The notes beneath the pieces were generated by a model. It searched no databases. It saw only the letters and a program-made list of their open reading frames with translations, and was not told the origin of the DNA. The position numbers were made by a program, and so were the translations under genes. Shown here one piece after another: positions 42,601 to 55,596 of a stretch of DNA of 64,000 nt; positions within the stretch are counted from its first letter, which is position 1, and each line of letters begins with the position of its first letter. The stretch is taken from assembly GCF_016808095.1 (NCBI RefSeq), contig NC_068976.1, forward strand, positions 5,179,001 to 5,243,000, in the 5' to 3' direction. The DNA is from Vigna angularis. Its lineage: Eukaryota > Streptophyta > Magnoliopsida > Fabales > Fabaceae.

Positions 42601-43725
42601 AGTAATGTCCCCTATTGGCTAAAGGTATATTATGCGTCAATATATTCATTCTCTTCTCTTTCAATCAATTAAAACCTAAATAAAGCTAAATGCTATCTCT
42701 TCATTCTATGATAATATATGTTAAAGATAGAATGGTCATATTCATGATTTAAAATGAAAATTATTGTCTTTTTTAATATCTAATTGTAATCATGTTTGAT
42801 ATACAATTTTTACTCACTTTAATCTAAATTTTTTTAAAAAATCGTAATTTAAGGATTAAAGTCAGCATATATATAATTTCTTTTTGATTTTTTTTTATTT
42901 TCAAATATTAATACAGAGATTTTCAGTAGACTAAAATGCCACTTTATCCTATTTTAAAAACACTTATCTCTAATCCTGCTTCGTTTAGTGAGTTGCTTTA
43001 CAGATATCTACATATAGAAAATAAAATATTTATGTACTTAGTTTTTATGGAAGATTATTTGTTTAGTATTTCTAAAACGAAAGTACATAAATTATTTTAA
43101 CTTAGAGAAAAGTAATGCTTTCTATTTTTTTTTGTTCTCTTATAAACAAGTTAAAATCCAAACATATAACTAATAATTTCAATAAGGTATGAAATTAATT
43201 ATCAACGTATTTAATTAATATGACTTTTACAATTATGAAGATTGAATTTTCCATATATTAAATATTTATATTTACGAAATCTTACAATTAACAATTGATT
43301 ATGTTTTTAAAGTAGTTGATTGATGAAAAGTTGTTTGGTTTTCAAGTATTTCAAAATTTACCCATTAGTTGTATTTAATGAAACTCAACGGTTGTGAATG
43401 AGGAAAGCGAAGGAAAATAAAGTCTCTCTATATGAGAATTCTGAAAATGATGTAAAGGAAAAAAAAAAAGAAAACTAATGTAATTGGAATGGCGTATGTG
43501 CAGGAAGGGGATATGTTCTCGAAGAAAGATGGGTTTCCAACGAAGCCATTTCCAAATGGATGGAAAGGTGAGAATGGACTCTATGCAGTTGGTTTCACCA
43601 AACGTGGCCTTCTTGGTACATCAATGGATGCCAAGAGAATAGCTGAAGACATCGAAAGATGTTGGAAAGCAAAGCATAGCACCACTTTTTCCCTCTCACT
43701 TAATGTTCCACGATCAAATTCATGA
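39656..43725 (+). CDS. YUC6: Indole-3-pyruvate monooxygenase, YUCCA family (YUC6 type), four exons
   Basis: Exons 39656-40372, 41074-41322, 42502-42624 and 43504-43725, all in phase 0 with GT...AG introns, give 436 aa. It oxidises indole-3-pyruvate to auxin using FAD and NADPH, the rate-limiting step. The FAD motif GAGPSG is at residues 47-52. The monooxygenase signature '[11 protein letters not shown]' and the NADPH motif GCGNSG (213-218) follow, then '[15 protein letters not shown]', '[13 protein letters not shown]' and '[15 protein letters not shown]'. Length is normal. The N-terminus '[15 protein letters not shown]' parallels Arabidopsis YUC6, so I start at 39656; an in-frame ATG at 39644 would add four residues. 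No stops or frameshifts. It is the only intact host gene here, surrounded by transposons. Confidence 0.93.
40373..41073 (+). other. YUC intron 1 (701 bp)
   Basis: The donor is ACA/GTAAGA after 'SLVVRDT' and the acceptor GTGTGAAG precedes GTACATATC. The interior is AT-rich with no coding signal. Confidence 0.9.
41323..42501 (+). other. YUC intron 2 (1179 bp)
   Basis: The donor is AAG/GTACTT after 'KSGHIK' and the acceptor GCCTGCTGCAG ends at 42501. AT-rich, with no recognised insertion. Confidence 0.9.
42625..43503 (+). other. YUC intron 3 (879 bp)
   Basis: The donor is AAG/GTATAT after 'YWLK' and the acceptor GTATGTGCAG ends at 43503. AT-rich, with no coding signal. Confidence 0.9.
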
Positions 43726-44988
43726 TGTTTTTTTCTTCTTTCCAAATTAGAGGTTATAAAGAAGATGATATTAATGTTTGAGTATTGAGATTGGGGGAAT
43801 TTTGTGGTGGCATCACATATGTGGACAATGCTATTATATTCTTGTTATTAGTATCAAGAGTGGTGCTCCTCCAATCCATACGATGAAAAGTGGACAAAGT
43901 AAGAAAGGAAATTGGTGGGAACATTTGCCCGTTGTTGGAGAGTCTTTCAGTTCACATTGAGAATCTGACATGTGAATTGAAGTCAAAGATGTTAAGTCTA
44001 TCGAAAAAAAAATTTAATTAGAAGACACAAATATAAAATCTAAGTTTAATCGTTTAAAGAATTGACATCATTCTTTATTCAAAACTTTAACATAATACTT
44101 TTATATAAGAGGTTTGAATTTCCTCCAGGGTCCAAATAAAAAGGGGTGGTGGAGATAATGAAATTTTTTCAACCTTGATTTTCTTAACATATTATATACA
44201 GTGGGAATTTTCTTTATATATATAAATAGGTTTTACTTTGTAGAGAGCAAAGGAACCAAAGTGACCAAGAAAAGGAGAAGAAAAAAAAAGACTAGAGTTG
44301 AAGGAAATCCTCTGGAATAGTGTTTGATATGTGATTGTGGTTTTAACATGTATTCCCATTGATTTCTTTTTTAATTTTTAAATATAGAATAGAGTATGAC
44401 ACTGTGATGCTTTTTTGGTTCCCCTTTGAGACCTGAATGCTCGGTCAGTTCAGGTATTTGTTTTCGATATTTTTTTTGTAAAATTTAAAAATAAACAGAA
44501 TAGTTAGGAAAGGAAATGTTTCTTGGTGATGGAGTGCTACAACTGTGGTAGATCATGTTCCTTGTTACTACCTTCCATGCAATTTCGTTATGCAAATGAT
44601 TCTCGTTCCATGTGGGGGAGTTAGGAGTTAGGACCACCGTTTCGCTTTTCCATGGAAACTAATTTAAGAACGTATATTTCAAAACTGCCAAATTTGCAGG
44701 GAATTACAGTCGAATAGTTGCTTTCATTTATTACTATTTCCTTTACACACCAACTTCCTTAAATTAAGTGTTCACAAGGTTTACATGAATTCTCTCCAAA
44801 TTATTAATTCACGGGGAAAGAAGTATTTAATTCCTTTAAATTTTACTATTTCTGTATATATAATTTGACTGTTAAATTTATCTCTTCAATTAATAAATAT
44901 TTTAAACTTTAACTGTCCAAAATAATCCTAACAGTTTTATAATTAAGATTTTATAAATTATTCCATATATTAAATTTGGGTTATAATG
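43726..44988. other. Downstream region of the YUC gene
   Basis: 3' UTR and intergenic sequence, AT-rich with poly-A runs (44009, 44280). No recognised gene or complete transposon. Confidence 0.55.
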
Positions 44989-47511
44989 TGTAACATCTCA
45001 AAAATACAGTAATAAACCATATAATAGAATTAATTACATTTAATAATATATCAATTCAGTCTTATACTAAACAAGTGTACGGTTTTGGTCGAACGGTCTT
45101 ACATAACATTTCCAAAAGTAAACTGTACAAGATTAAAGGGAACATGACCGAACGACTTACAAAAGTCAAAGTACCGATCGGTCAGATAACAAAAAGGAAA
45201 AGGAAGCGACCGAACGGTCACCCCATACTAAGCTAAACTATTAACCGAACGTACTACTGTTCGGCCTTTACTTCAACTTCTACGAGGTTCGCATCCTCCA
45301 AATTTTCTTCTTCCAGCACCTCTTCCAGTAGCGCGCTTCCATCTGCTCACATCCACACGGATGATCATTGCAAAACAAGACGGACGTACAACAAGACAAC
45401 ACAAGGAAAACGCAGGGTAAGCTTATGTAATTTAATTCAAGAAATAACATACGTTTATCAAATTCAAACACATCAAGTACATTTCAACATACTATACAAA
45501 CAAGACCTACTACTAGACTGACCGTCCGGACTGTATGAATTCTGTGTAGCTACGACGTTCGTGCACCCGGGTGATGTAGTAACTAGAATTCTCATCAGCT
45601 GCCACCCGAGGTTAGTCCGTTCCGTCCAAAGTACCCCTAAGGACTAGGACCTCCTGCCGTTCCCACACATGATCTACCCTCCTCTATGTGAGGACGAGTA
45701 CTCACGGAACATCACGATGAACCGCCAGCTAAGCATTTCCACATTCATACTTTACCAAATTTCAATATTCATCCAAGAGTCGTTCCTTCCCGGAACGCTC
45801 GTTCAAATCCACAATCTTATATCCATCTCATATACTCTTCATTCTTTATAACCTTTCACTTAGGCATCATTTTCATCATCCTTTCTAAACACATAAAATA
45901 CCGAACGTTCCGCCCTCTTCATAACGAGGACGAACGATAAAAACGAGACAGATAAAATCTCTCGTTCCAGAATAGAATAAGACCAAGAGAATTACTTTTA
46001 GATTTAAGAATATTTTGAGTACAATAATATACCATATATGACGAACGTTATTTACATCGTGAATCAGTTAAATGAACTGACTCTCGTGAGTTCAAACCCA
46101 TACTCAAACAATAATTTACGTACAGGGGCTCTAGGCCGGATCCAATGAATGTAGACACGTCAGAACGTTAAATAACCATATTTAGAATCATTCATAGACA
46201 GAAGACGAATGCCAGTAAGTGACTGAACACGGTAAGAATATACTACTGAAATTTGGACGAACGCTAATTCATCAAGATTGATTTTGTCAGGAACGAGTAC
46301 GAGCGCTTGGTATAAGACCGAGCACTACTCATTATGTGCGCTAGGTGTAAGACCGAGCACTAATAAACTTATAATACAAGGGTTTGGAAAATATATTAAG
46401 CTACTATTGACTTGGTGTTTTCGAACAACAATAATATACAATTACATATAAGTATATATTGGGTTCATCACATTAGACTCAGGGATAACTATGCTTGGCC
46501 GAACGCTCAAACATAGTATTACCACACGAGGGCGCTCGTCCTACACTAGGATTCTCTCCAAATGAAAGAATTTTGTTTCAACTAGGTTTACTAGAAAAAC
46601 CGAACGGTCAATGACCGTTTAGTAACGAACGTACTTTATCATAGTGAAATCTCATATACAGAATCCATTTACATTCCAACTCATTTTTCTTAACTTATAA
46701 CTTCATAAAATTCATATCATAATCAACTTTCATACTTCATATAAATTTCATATATTTTATACATTATAACACAACTCAGCCATATTTCATTTCATCTCAT
46801 TAAATCAACGAACGCTCATTCAATCCAATCATATTAACCATCATGCATCAAAATCATTCATTCAACTAAACGAACGTTCAAACATTGCAACAGCATACCA
46901 ATTAAATTAAATAAGCTTCCCTTACCTCTAGTGTGAACGTACGTCCTTCAGACTAAAACTCAGCTTGCCAAAAACTACGATTCCTTCTACCCTCAACGCT
47001 CAACTACTCTTCGAACCAAAATCAAATAACAAACCAAATAGGATTCAGAATTAAACTAAGGGCTCATGAAACCAGAACTTGGTTTGCATGTTTACAAGAA
47101 CGAACGGTTAAGGAAGAGGAGACTTACCAGTTTCAGAATCCATAACTGTTCGGCTTAAGTAGAAGCTTGGGACGCCGGAAATGCTCCTACGGTGCCTGAA
47201 TGATGATCGGAGAAGAGGAAGGGTGAGTTTTCTTAGAGAGAAGATAGGGTTTCTAGTGAGAAGGGGGAGAAAATGAAAAGATCAGAGTTTGGGAAGGAGG
47301 GTGCATGCAGAGAAGAGTGGGACAGAAGTTTCAGAAACAATCATTTTCTTCCCACGTCCAAACGAGCGTCCGCTCTCCTGCCGACACCTGCCTTCCACTA
47401 TCTGATTTCAGAATTTTCGGTGATTGACACCTGGCGTCCGCGCAGAGGGTTTGGATGTGTTTTTAATGAGTCTGAGCAGGGGTTTTTGGGTGAAATTTAC
47501 GAGGTCTAACA
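44989..47511 (-). repeat. Solo LTR, probably Ty3-gypsy Tekay/Del type
   Basis: It begins TGTAACATCTC and ends GAGGTCTAACA, an 11-bp imperfect inverted pair. TAATG (44984-44988) and CAATG (47512-47516) flank it as a 4-of-5 duplication. On the minus strand the end GAGATGTTACA resembles Tekay/Del LTR 3' ends as I remember them, hence the orientation. CGAACG or its complement is scattered roughly 20 times. No coding region and no partner LTR in the window. Confidence 0.6.
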
Positions 47512-47516
47512 CAATG

Positions 47517-48878
47517 CATGCTAACACAGAAAAAGGTTTAAAAATCTGCCATCAATTTCATTTATTCATCATATAGTATAATAATATTTATAATTCAAAA
47601 ATTGTATGACTAGTTCTTGTAAATATAACTTTATCTCACTATAACATAATACCAAATTTAGTTTTCAATACATTATTACAATAAACTAAGTTGACTCAAA
47701 TAAATTTTAAAATAAAATTAAAAAGTATAACCTTTTTTTATATATTTATATTATAAATAACACATATGTCTATTAAACTGATGCTAACTACAACTTAATC
47801 AACATTAAGCCGATATTAACTTTTTATTAGTATTGAATTAGTGCCTCTTTAACTAACATTAATACAATTCACTTAATTTTGGACATTACTAAAGTCGATT
47901 AAGTCAAAGTCAATTCTAAGTCAACAACAACTATTTTTAACTAGTAAAAGTATTTGTTTTAGTGTAAAAGATAACTTTGAGCTCAGTAAACATTAACTAA
48001 TTGAATATTAAAAAGAAATAAATTTTTATTATATTTTATATTTATATTTATTTAAGTTAATATTAACTAGGTTTACATTTATTTTATTATTTATTTAAAT
48101 TAGTGTCGATTTGGCCACTAATATAATATATATTTAAGTTAGTATTGATTAGGCATACTAATAAATGTATATTTTATATTTATTTAAGTTAGCGCATGTC
48201 AACATTAATATAATATATATTTAATATTTATTTAAGTTAGTGTAAGTTAAAGACGATGTTAATTTATAAGTTATGAATATATCCATTTTATGAGAATAAA
48301 TAGAGTTATATATTATTTTTATCAAAAACCTGAAATTAAAGTTGACAAATTTTTTTACTCATAATTTTTCTTTTTCATTCTTCAATAAACTCTTTACACT
48401 TATTTCCTCACCCATAATTATCTTCTTCATCCACAGCCACCTCATTCATCCACACTCATCTCCTTCATTCATACTCATCTTTTTTATTCACATTCATCTC
48501 CTATATTTACACTCATGTTTTTTATCTATTCTTATCTATAGATGAGCTGTAAGAGTGGCTACTGTCGATTGAGGTAGGGTACAAAAGTGTGACTAAGTCT
48601 TATAATAATGGAGTTCATGGTTTGGTGATGCTCATGGTGTGATTTATGATTGGGATAATCATGTTGGTGGTGTACCTGTGATGATGATTATGGTATTGAG
48701 GATGCTTCAGGTTATGCTATGTTGATAATGATATTACTATAATGGCTATAGTAGGTAGTTAGCATATGTGCTAATGAGTGGATAGACCAAAGGTCTATGT
48801 GTGAGATGTTAATGATGATATCAAGGGTTAGAGATCAATGATTAAGGATGGAGGTTTAAGGACCGGGGATCGATGATT
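47517..48878. other. AT-rich intergenic region with dispersed TTAAGTTAGT motifs
   Basis: TATTTAAGTTAGT recurs near 48131, 48181 and 48229. Partial inverted forms (ACTAACATTAAT) lie near 47852. This may be an old subterminal-repeat transposon fragment, but no termini were found. A CT-rich stretch with repeated ATTCATCCACACTCATCTCC-like units lies near 48430-48530. No gene. Confidence 0.45.
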
Positions 48879-49960
48879 TGTAGGAACAATCGGTACCGTT
48901 ATAGAGTTGCGCAGCGGAATGAAATATAGATAGCGGAAAACATGTTCGGTCAAACTCGTATTAAGATGGTCCGTTTTAGAAAATTAATTTTCTTAGAAAA
49001 AATTTATTGAACAATTTAAATGCACAAAATGTAAAGAGTGTAGGGAGTAGAAAAATTCACACAAGAATTTTTATCCTGATTCGATTCAAAATAATCTACG
49101 TTCAGTTGTTAATCACTACAAAAAGTGATTAACGTTTTCACTAAAAAACAGTTTCATAGATTACAATGGAGTGAAAGAATAGAATGATAAAACCTTCCTT
49201 CGACAAACGAACCGGAAGGGTGCTTCCTTCGACCAATGAACCAGAAGCATGAATCTACACTTTCCTTCAACCAACGAACCGGAACAGTGCAGATAAAATC
49301 TTCCTTCGACAAACGAACCGGAAGATGACAGCCTTGCCAACTCGAAGAGAACCGCTCCAATCTGTGACCCACAAAGCGCGAGCTTCTCCTATTCACGAGA
49401 CTAGACAAAACACTTGAACTAACTTTTTGGAACTTCCTCAGACAAACTGTATTATCAAAAAGCTTAGAGTTGACCCTCTAAGGGTTTTGGAACAACTATA
49501 TATAGGCAACTGGTCTAAGTTAGAAAAGACAGATTACAACTGCCACTAATAATTGATTATTGTTAGTGATAATCGATTATTTAAGTCCGTTACAAGGTTT
49601 TTCAATAACTGATAATCAATTATCTTGAGGAACAATCGATTATTCTAGAGACTTATGCAGTTCTCATCAGGACCAGTTGATAATCAATTATTTGAAGGAA
49701 TAATTGATTATTCCAGAGCGAAATGCTTTTTTCAAGAGTACTCATGATAATCGATTATAACTTCTCATAATCGATTAAATGCGTAACTTAACTAAAGATA
49801 CGAGATTTTCTAAGTATTACATATTCAAAGACTTTCCTAATACATTTATATTCTACAAAGTGCTTATAAAACAATTTTAACAGCTTCTTCAAGTCTATCT
49901 TCTTGCAGCATCATCAAAATCATTTATCTTCAAATTTGCCAATGCTCCTCATTGGTAACA
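48879..49960. repeat. Solo LTR with perfect TGATT duplications (1082 bp)
   Basis: It begins TGTAGGAACAATC and ends CTCATTGGTAACA. TGATT is at 48874-48878 and 49961-49965. The interior has about four units containing CTTCGACAAACGAACCGGAA (49195-49325) and many ATAATCGATTAT-type palindromes (49545-49780). The palindromes also occur in the SIRE-like LTR downstream. No internal domain remains, so it is a recombination-derived solo LTR. Confidence 0.85.
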
Positions 49961-50235
49961 TGATTGAGTAATTCACTATGAAAGAATTATTTATGTTAGA
50001 GGATTAGGAATCCTATTGTTGTTACTTCTATGTATGGGGTGTTTGATTATGATTGATATAATCAGAAGGTATGTATCTTCTTGTGTATATGATTATGGGT
50101 GATATAATCAGAAGGTATGTATCTTGTTGCGTGTTTGATTATGGTTAATATAATCAGTATATAAGTATCTTGTTGTTATGATTATTTTATCGATAGCTTA
50201 CCCCATAAATGTTTGTTGTTAGAATTGATGGACAT
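49961..50235. other. Short spacer with a three-copy repeat
   Basis: Units of about 48 bp containing TGATATAATCAGAAGGTATG recur near 50035-50170. TGATTAT...ATAATCA can form a hairpin in each. No gene. Confidence 0.6.
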
Positions 50236-51276
50236 TGTTTCTCAACACCAAGAGAGGGGGTGAATTAGTGTTTTATAAAAGCTTTGATTTTTTAAATCTT
50301 TCTCGTAAACAATGATGTTCTTGAAACCTTTCTTGCGTAGCAATCAAACGTGTGCAGTAAAATAGTATGCGAAAATGTGAAACCAAATGCAGATGTAAAG
50401 AAATAGGGAGAAGAAAAACAAACTTAGTTTTTATACTAGTTCGACCTCAATGCCTACATCCAGTCACCCTCCCAATCAACCTTAGATTAGAGAGTAATTC
50501 ACTATAATGATTAGAGTATTACAGCTAAGGCTTTACAGAGCAACTCTCAAATGTAAACACCTCAAACTCTCAATCAAATATAGAACAAAAAAACCTGCCA
50601 ACACAGAACAACCCGTCCCTGTTGCAGCAAACCCTTTGAGATATCCCCTCTCAAAGTCAAGAGTACACCACTCTTCTTCCTGACGTCACATGTACAGGGA
50701 AACAACAAATCCAAGATTGCAAGTCTTCTCTCTTGAGCTCCCAAAATGCACCTTCATTTGTGCGAAAATGATCAGTCTTTGTAGTCACGTAATCTGCTTC
50801 AAGAATTCGTCAAGATTTGTCAAAACTCTCACACTCTTGATTCTTGGAGCTTTTTATCAATCTGTAAAATTTTCTCAAAATGAATTCAATCAATTATGAA
50901 AATGTGAGTATGATCAATCGTTACATATTTTCAAAAAATGCATCAATATATAGTTTATATCAATCCTGACGCAAACTAATCGATTAACTCACTTATGTAA
51001 TCGATTGCGTTAGACAGATGTAACAGAAATACAACCAATTCAGCTCCTAATTGAATACACAATTAATGCAATCGATTCTCATTAAATGTTGGTCAAACAT
51101 ATTTAAAAATATGATCGTTATTACAATTATGACAAGCATAAGTCAGTTTTCAAACATAACAGACTTAATTGAATACACAAAGCATGTAATCGATTAAGTT
51201 TTAACACTTAGAATATTTTTGAAAACTTTTCTTTATAAAAACACATCACAGCACATTTGAAAAAGATATGTGCAAA

Positions 51277-54063
51277 TGTTAACTCATTGGCAAGTGTACC
51301 AAATCGTATCAAGCAATATAAAATGGTAAGACCAAATATCGTTTCCCAAGAGACTCATGACACCAAACAATCGTATAATACCTTAACTAATTAAGACTAA
51401 AAAATGATTCCATTGAATGAAATTTGAATGCAATAAAAGTAAACATAATAACTTGAATGTAAAATTGATTTTTTGAAGCTAAAATAAGAATGAATGAATG
51501 ATATTGAGATGATATGACATGATGATGTTGTTGGGGTTAGATTTCACCTACTTCACTTTCATGCATATTAGAACTCATCTTCTTCATTAGAATGCTAATG
51601 TCACTTTCAAAATCACTTAGAACCCAATCCCTTGGCGTAAAAAGTCTAGCTTTGATTATTAGACAACAATGCCTTGAAAACCCTAATAACTAATTTTGCA
51701 TTAAGAAAAGAAGCTTAAGACAACTAAACGTCCTATTTCTATCTCTAGATAATATTTCCTTTATGTGAAATCCTCCAAATCATGGTTCCTAAGTATTTCC
51801 CAATAAAAAAGAAATCCAATCATCAAGCTATGAATGACCAAAACATAACAAGCATTAAGAATAGGAGAAAATCACTAGCATTCAATGAAAGAAGCATAAA
51901 ATATTCAAAACATGTTCAACTACGTGAAGTTTAGAGGTTACATCTTTCCCCAACAACAAATGAATTTAGCTCTCCATTGCCATGGAGAATCTTGGCTTAC
52001 AATGGAAGAATGTAAATGAGATGGAAACCTAAGAAAGAGAAAAGGAAAGCTCCCGCATGCCCAATCTTCCTCCAAAGGGTCGAAAAAAAGTGTTTATGTG
52101 CTTCAACCATCAAAATATACGAACCCTAATGAATAGAGGCCTTTAAATAGATCCAAAATTCCACCAGCACTCAACGCCCTAACTAGGGGTTGGAAGGCGA
52201 AACTACACGAAGAGTGGCACTCAACGTCCTGGCTGAGGGCAACCAGGCGTCCTACGGTGTAGCTGACTGGCGCTCAGCGCCGCCCAGGCGTGCTTGCGAG
52301 ATCCTTGGCCCTTAGCGCCCCTGAAGAGGACGCCCGGGCGTCCATGCGTGACAACCAGCGTTGAGGGCCCTAAAAAGGGCAACTAATAACGGTTAAATAT
52401 ATCATTATCTGTGATTCAATTTTGATATTAAATTAACCCTTTGTTACTTAGAAGCTTGCTTGAACTCATGTTTTTAGTATAGTTTTGTGAATAAGTGAGT
52501 AGAGGGTATACTTGATGATTTTATCACTAAATTCTCATGATTTTGTAGGTTATTGGAATGATTTAAAAGAAGAGCAAAAGTACCAAGAAGTTGGAATTGA
52601 AGAGGGACAGTTAAAACATAAAAAAAGGAGCATAGGAGGCCACACAGGGCACTTGGGCGCCCCATTCTAGGCGCTTGAGCGCCAGTTTGTGTAGTGCAGG
52701 GCGCCTGGGCACCCCAAGAGGGCGCTTGAGCGCCAGCTTTGTACTGAAGGGCGCCCTAGAAGGGCGCTTGAGCGCCAGCTTTGACCCGTACCTTGCCTAG
52801 GCGCCCTAAGTGGGGCGCTGAGCGCCAGTTTTGTGGGCTTGGACCTGTTTTCTTTTATTTTTATGTTCTATTTAAGGACTTGGATGTCCTAGGTATTTTA
52901 TCTTTTGATGGCTTGAACCCAGAAACACACTTTTCACCCCTTGGGGGTAGATTTGGGGATGTGACAGCTCTCCTCTTCTCTTTCTAGGGTTCTTCTATCT
53001 TTTTCATTCTTTCATTCCATTGTTCATCTAGTTTCACCATGTTAATGGGGAACTAAATTCTATTTGTTGTTGGGGAATGATGTAAACCTTTGTAAACTCT
53101 CATGTATTGAATTGATTCTTATTTAATTATGCTTCTTTCATTAATTGTTAGGGTAATTCTTCTTCACTCAATGATTGCTTTGTTTAACTCATTCATTAGC
53201 TTGATGTATGATTTGCATGAGTAACGGAAGGTATCTTACAATTCAGGTTCTGGAGAATTATTCCCTGAAGTAGTATTGCTCAGAAATGGGGGTATGAGTT
53301 CTAGTTGTCTTAAGCTTTTGTTCGTAAGAATTAATTATTAGGGATGATGAAAGACATTATGATATATAATTAAGGATAGGCTTTCTTTACCGAGGAATCG
53401 GGTTTTAAGTACTTTAGATAATGACATTGACATTAATGAAGAAGACGAATTCATACATGCATGAGTGGAAACTTGGTGAAATCTAAACTCCAACAACATA
53501 TTTATCTCATATTATCAACTTCATCCATCCATTCTAGTGTTTAGTCTCAATTGATCAAATTGCATTCATGTTTACTTTTATTGCATATGCATTCAAAACC
53601 CCAAAAATTGTTCTTAAGTCTTAATTAGTTTATCAATTACACAACTGTTTAGTGACGTGAGTCCTTTGGGATACGATACTTGGTCTTACCATTTTATATT
53701 ACTTGATACGATTCGATACACTTGTCGGAGTCTTAACAGCAACCATACGTGGTTGCGTGACAACCAGTGCCCAGGGCCCCTAAAAAGGGCATCCAAGCGT
53801 CCTTTAGCCTTCTACAGCCTTCTATTCTGGTGCTTTTGTTGTCCTTCCTGGGTTCCAACTCCTTGATACTTTACTCTTCTTCAAAAAGATACCAATAACC
53901 TACAAAATTGAGGGAATCAGTGATAAAGATCATTAACTATAACCTTTATTCACTTATTCACCAAATTCAACTAAAACAAGAGTTTAAGCAAGTTTCAAAG
54001 TCAAAGAGAGTTGATTTAGTATCAAAATTGCATCACAGATAACGGTAAAATCAATCGTTATCA
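51277..54063 (-). repeat. Outer solo LTR of the element A/B family, minus orientation
   Basis: On the + strand it starts TGTTAACTC and ends ACGGTAAAATCAATCGTTATCA's final TCA; the complement gives the family start TGATAACG and end TTAACA. GCAAA (51272-51276) and GTAAA (54064-54068) are a 4-of-5 duplication. AGCGCC/GGCGCT modules occur at 52150-52330. It is interrupted by the plus-oriented LTR at 52384-53738. Confidence 0.78.
52384..53738 (+). repeat. Inner solo LTR of the same family, plus orientation, with GCAAC duplications
   Basis: It begins TAATAACGGTTAAATATATC (the first TG now TA) and ends GGAGTCTTAACA. GCAAC flanks both sides (52379-52383 and 53739-53743). It has six AGCGCC modules at 52650-52830. 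Length is 1355 bp against 1185 bp for the element B LTR. It lies in the opposite orientation inside its own relative. Confidence 0.85.
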
Positions 54064-54500
54064 GTAAACACACGAGTTTTAATCGATTCACCAACTAATG
54101 TAATCGATTCAAAACTAGTTGTTTTGCCTCAGTTCAAAACTCAAGCTGTCTAATGACTTTAATTGATCATCACAACACTGTAATCGATTAAGTCATTCAG
54201 ATATGCTTTTGTGCATGTGGTTTTCATATCACAAAAACATACATTGTGCATACACAAATATAATCACTTCATAAACACAATAGTATGCATCAATCAATAT
54301 AGTATGTCCAACAAATGTGATAAACACAGTATGTGCAAATTACACAGTAAGCATGTACACATTGAACATATAACCCAATTACAGAAACATTTTGTTGTGA
54401 CATGACAACATTCATGTGTTGTTATTATTAATGTGTTATCATCATCAAAAACCAACATATAGGGATTGCGTTCAGCTAACAGAGTGCTCCCCTATCAACA

Positions 54501-55596
54501 ATCTCCCCCTTTTTTGATGATGCACAACCATGATTAATAAAATAACCATGATGTACAATGCACAATCAAAAAATTATTTCACAGACACAGTTTCAACCAT
54601 ACTCAATTATCTCAATCAATGTTCAATTATTTCTCTCCCTTTGGGCATTAGCAAAAAAGGATATATAGCAAAATGTAATTGAAACAGAGATATTGAATCA
54701 TATAGAGATCCATCAAACATGTTACCATAAAAATAATGATGCTCCCCCTGTCAGCAATATTCACATGATTTTAATATTTTCTCCCCTTTTTAACATATGA
54801 ACGAGCATATAATAACATACAATACTCCCCCTATCAATATGCATATTACATTTCAGTATTAAAATTGCATGATAGAGATATGATAGAGTATGTATCATTC
54901 AAATATGTTCAAGCAATGTACCAGAAGATATTACAAATATGGTATCAAAGAAAATTTGAAACAACTTGAAACAGACAAACTAGTTTAATCATCTATAAAT
55001 CCATACCAAATTCACAGCGGATTGAACACAATGAGATTTATGATGAATAAGCATATAACAAGTCATATGGCATGGTTTAAAGTAAGATAATCAGAAGTTT
55101 AGAAACTTCAAACCAGTTGACAGATTTCAATCGATTATATCTCTCCTGTAATCGATCCAATGCATCAGAGTATTGTTGAATTTTCTTTTCAACTTAGTGT
55201 ACAATTAATAGTCTAATATCACCTGGATAATGTCTTCATCTCAACTAGATCAAGCATTAGTTCACAAGCAGTTTAACTGAGAAGTAATATTATAGTATAA
55301 GTATGAATATGCAATGTGATGATGTAACATTTAAATGTTCAAATGCAATCATACAAGTGACAAAATTAGATTATAATCCAAATGATCAATTTCCATTCAC
55401 AATGCACAGAGATTGATTAAATCAAAAGCATAATTTCATTTCATAATGATCAACCATTAAAACCCAAACAATAAGATATGGCTTTATAACCACTGATTAC
55501 AAAAACAGAAGAAATCAAAACACTCAATAAAAAAAACATATAATGCTTAAGACCCTAAGACTCCTATTCCGAATATGATTTAACCATTATCAATGC
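54501..55596 (-). other. SIRE-like 3' non-coding region with repeated polypurine tracts
   Basis: Minus-strand purine tracts of the form AGGGGGAG occur at 54502-54515, 54742-54749 and 54825-54831. A shorter AAAAGGGGAG is at 54781-54790. The first abuts the LTR and should be the functional primer. No gene. Confidence 0.65.

Larger units (their letters stand above)
50236..54500 (-). repeat. SIRE-like 3' LTR, interrupted by nested solo LTRs
   Basis: The outer parts are 50236-51276 and 54064-54500. AATCGATTA-type palindromes occur on both sides (50978, 51188, 54079, 54183), showing that one LTR was split. Removing the 2.8-kb insertion leaves roughly 1.47 kb, a plausible SIRE LTR length. Confidence 0.7.

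Noticed and set aside
47517..48300. Complete CACTA or MITE element based on TTAAGTTAGT repeats
   Set aside because: Repeated motifs are present, but no terminal inverted repeats or target duplication could be found.
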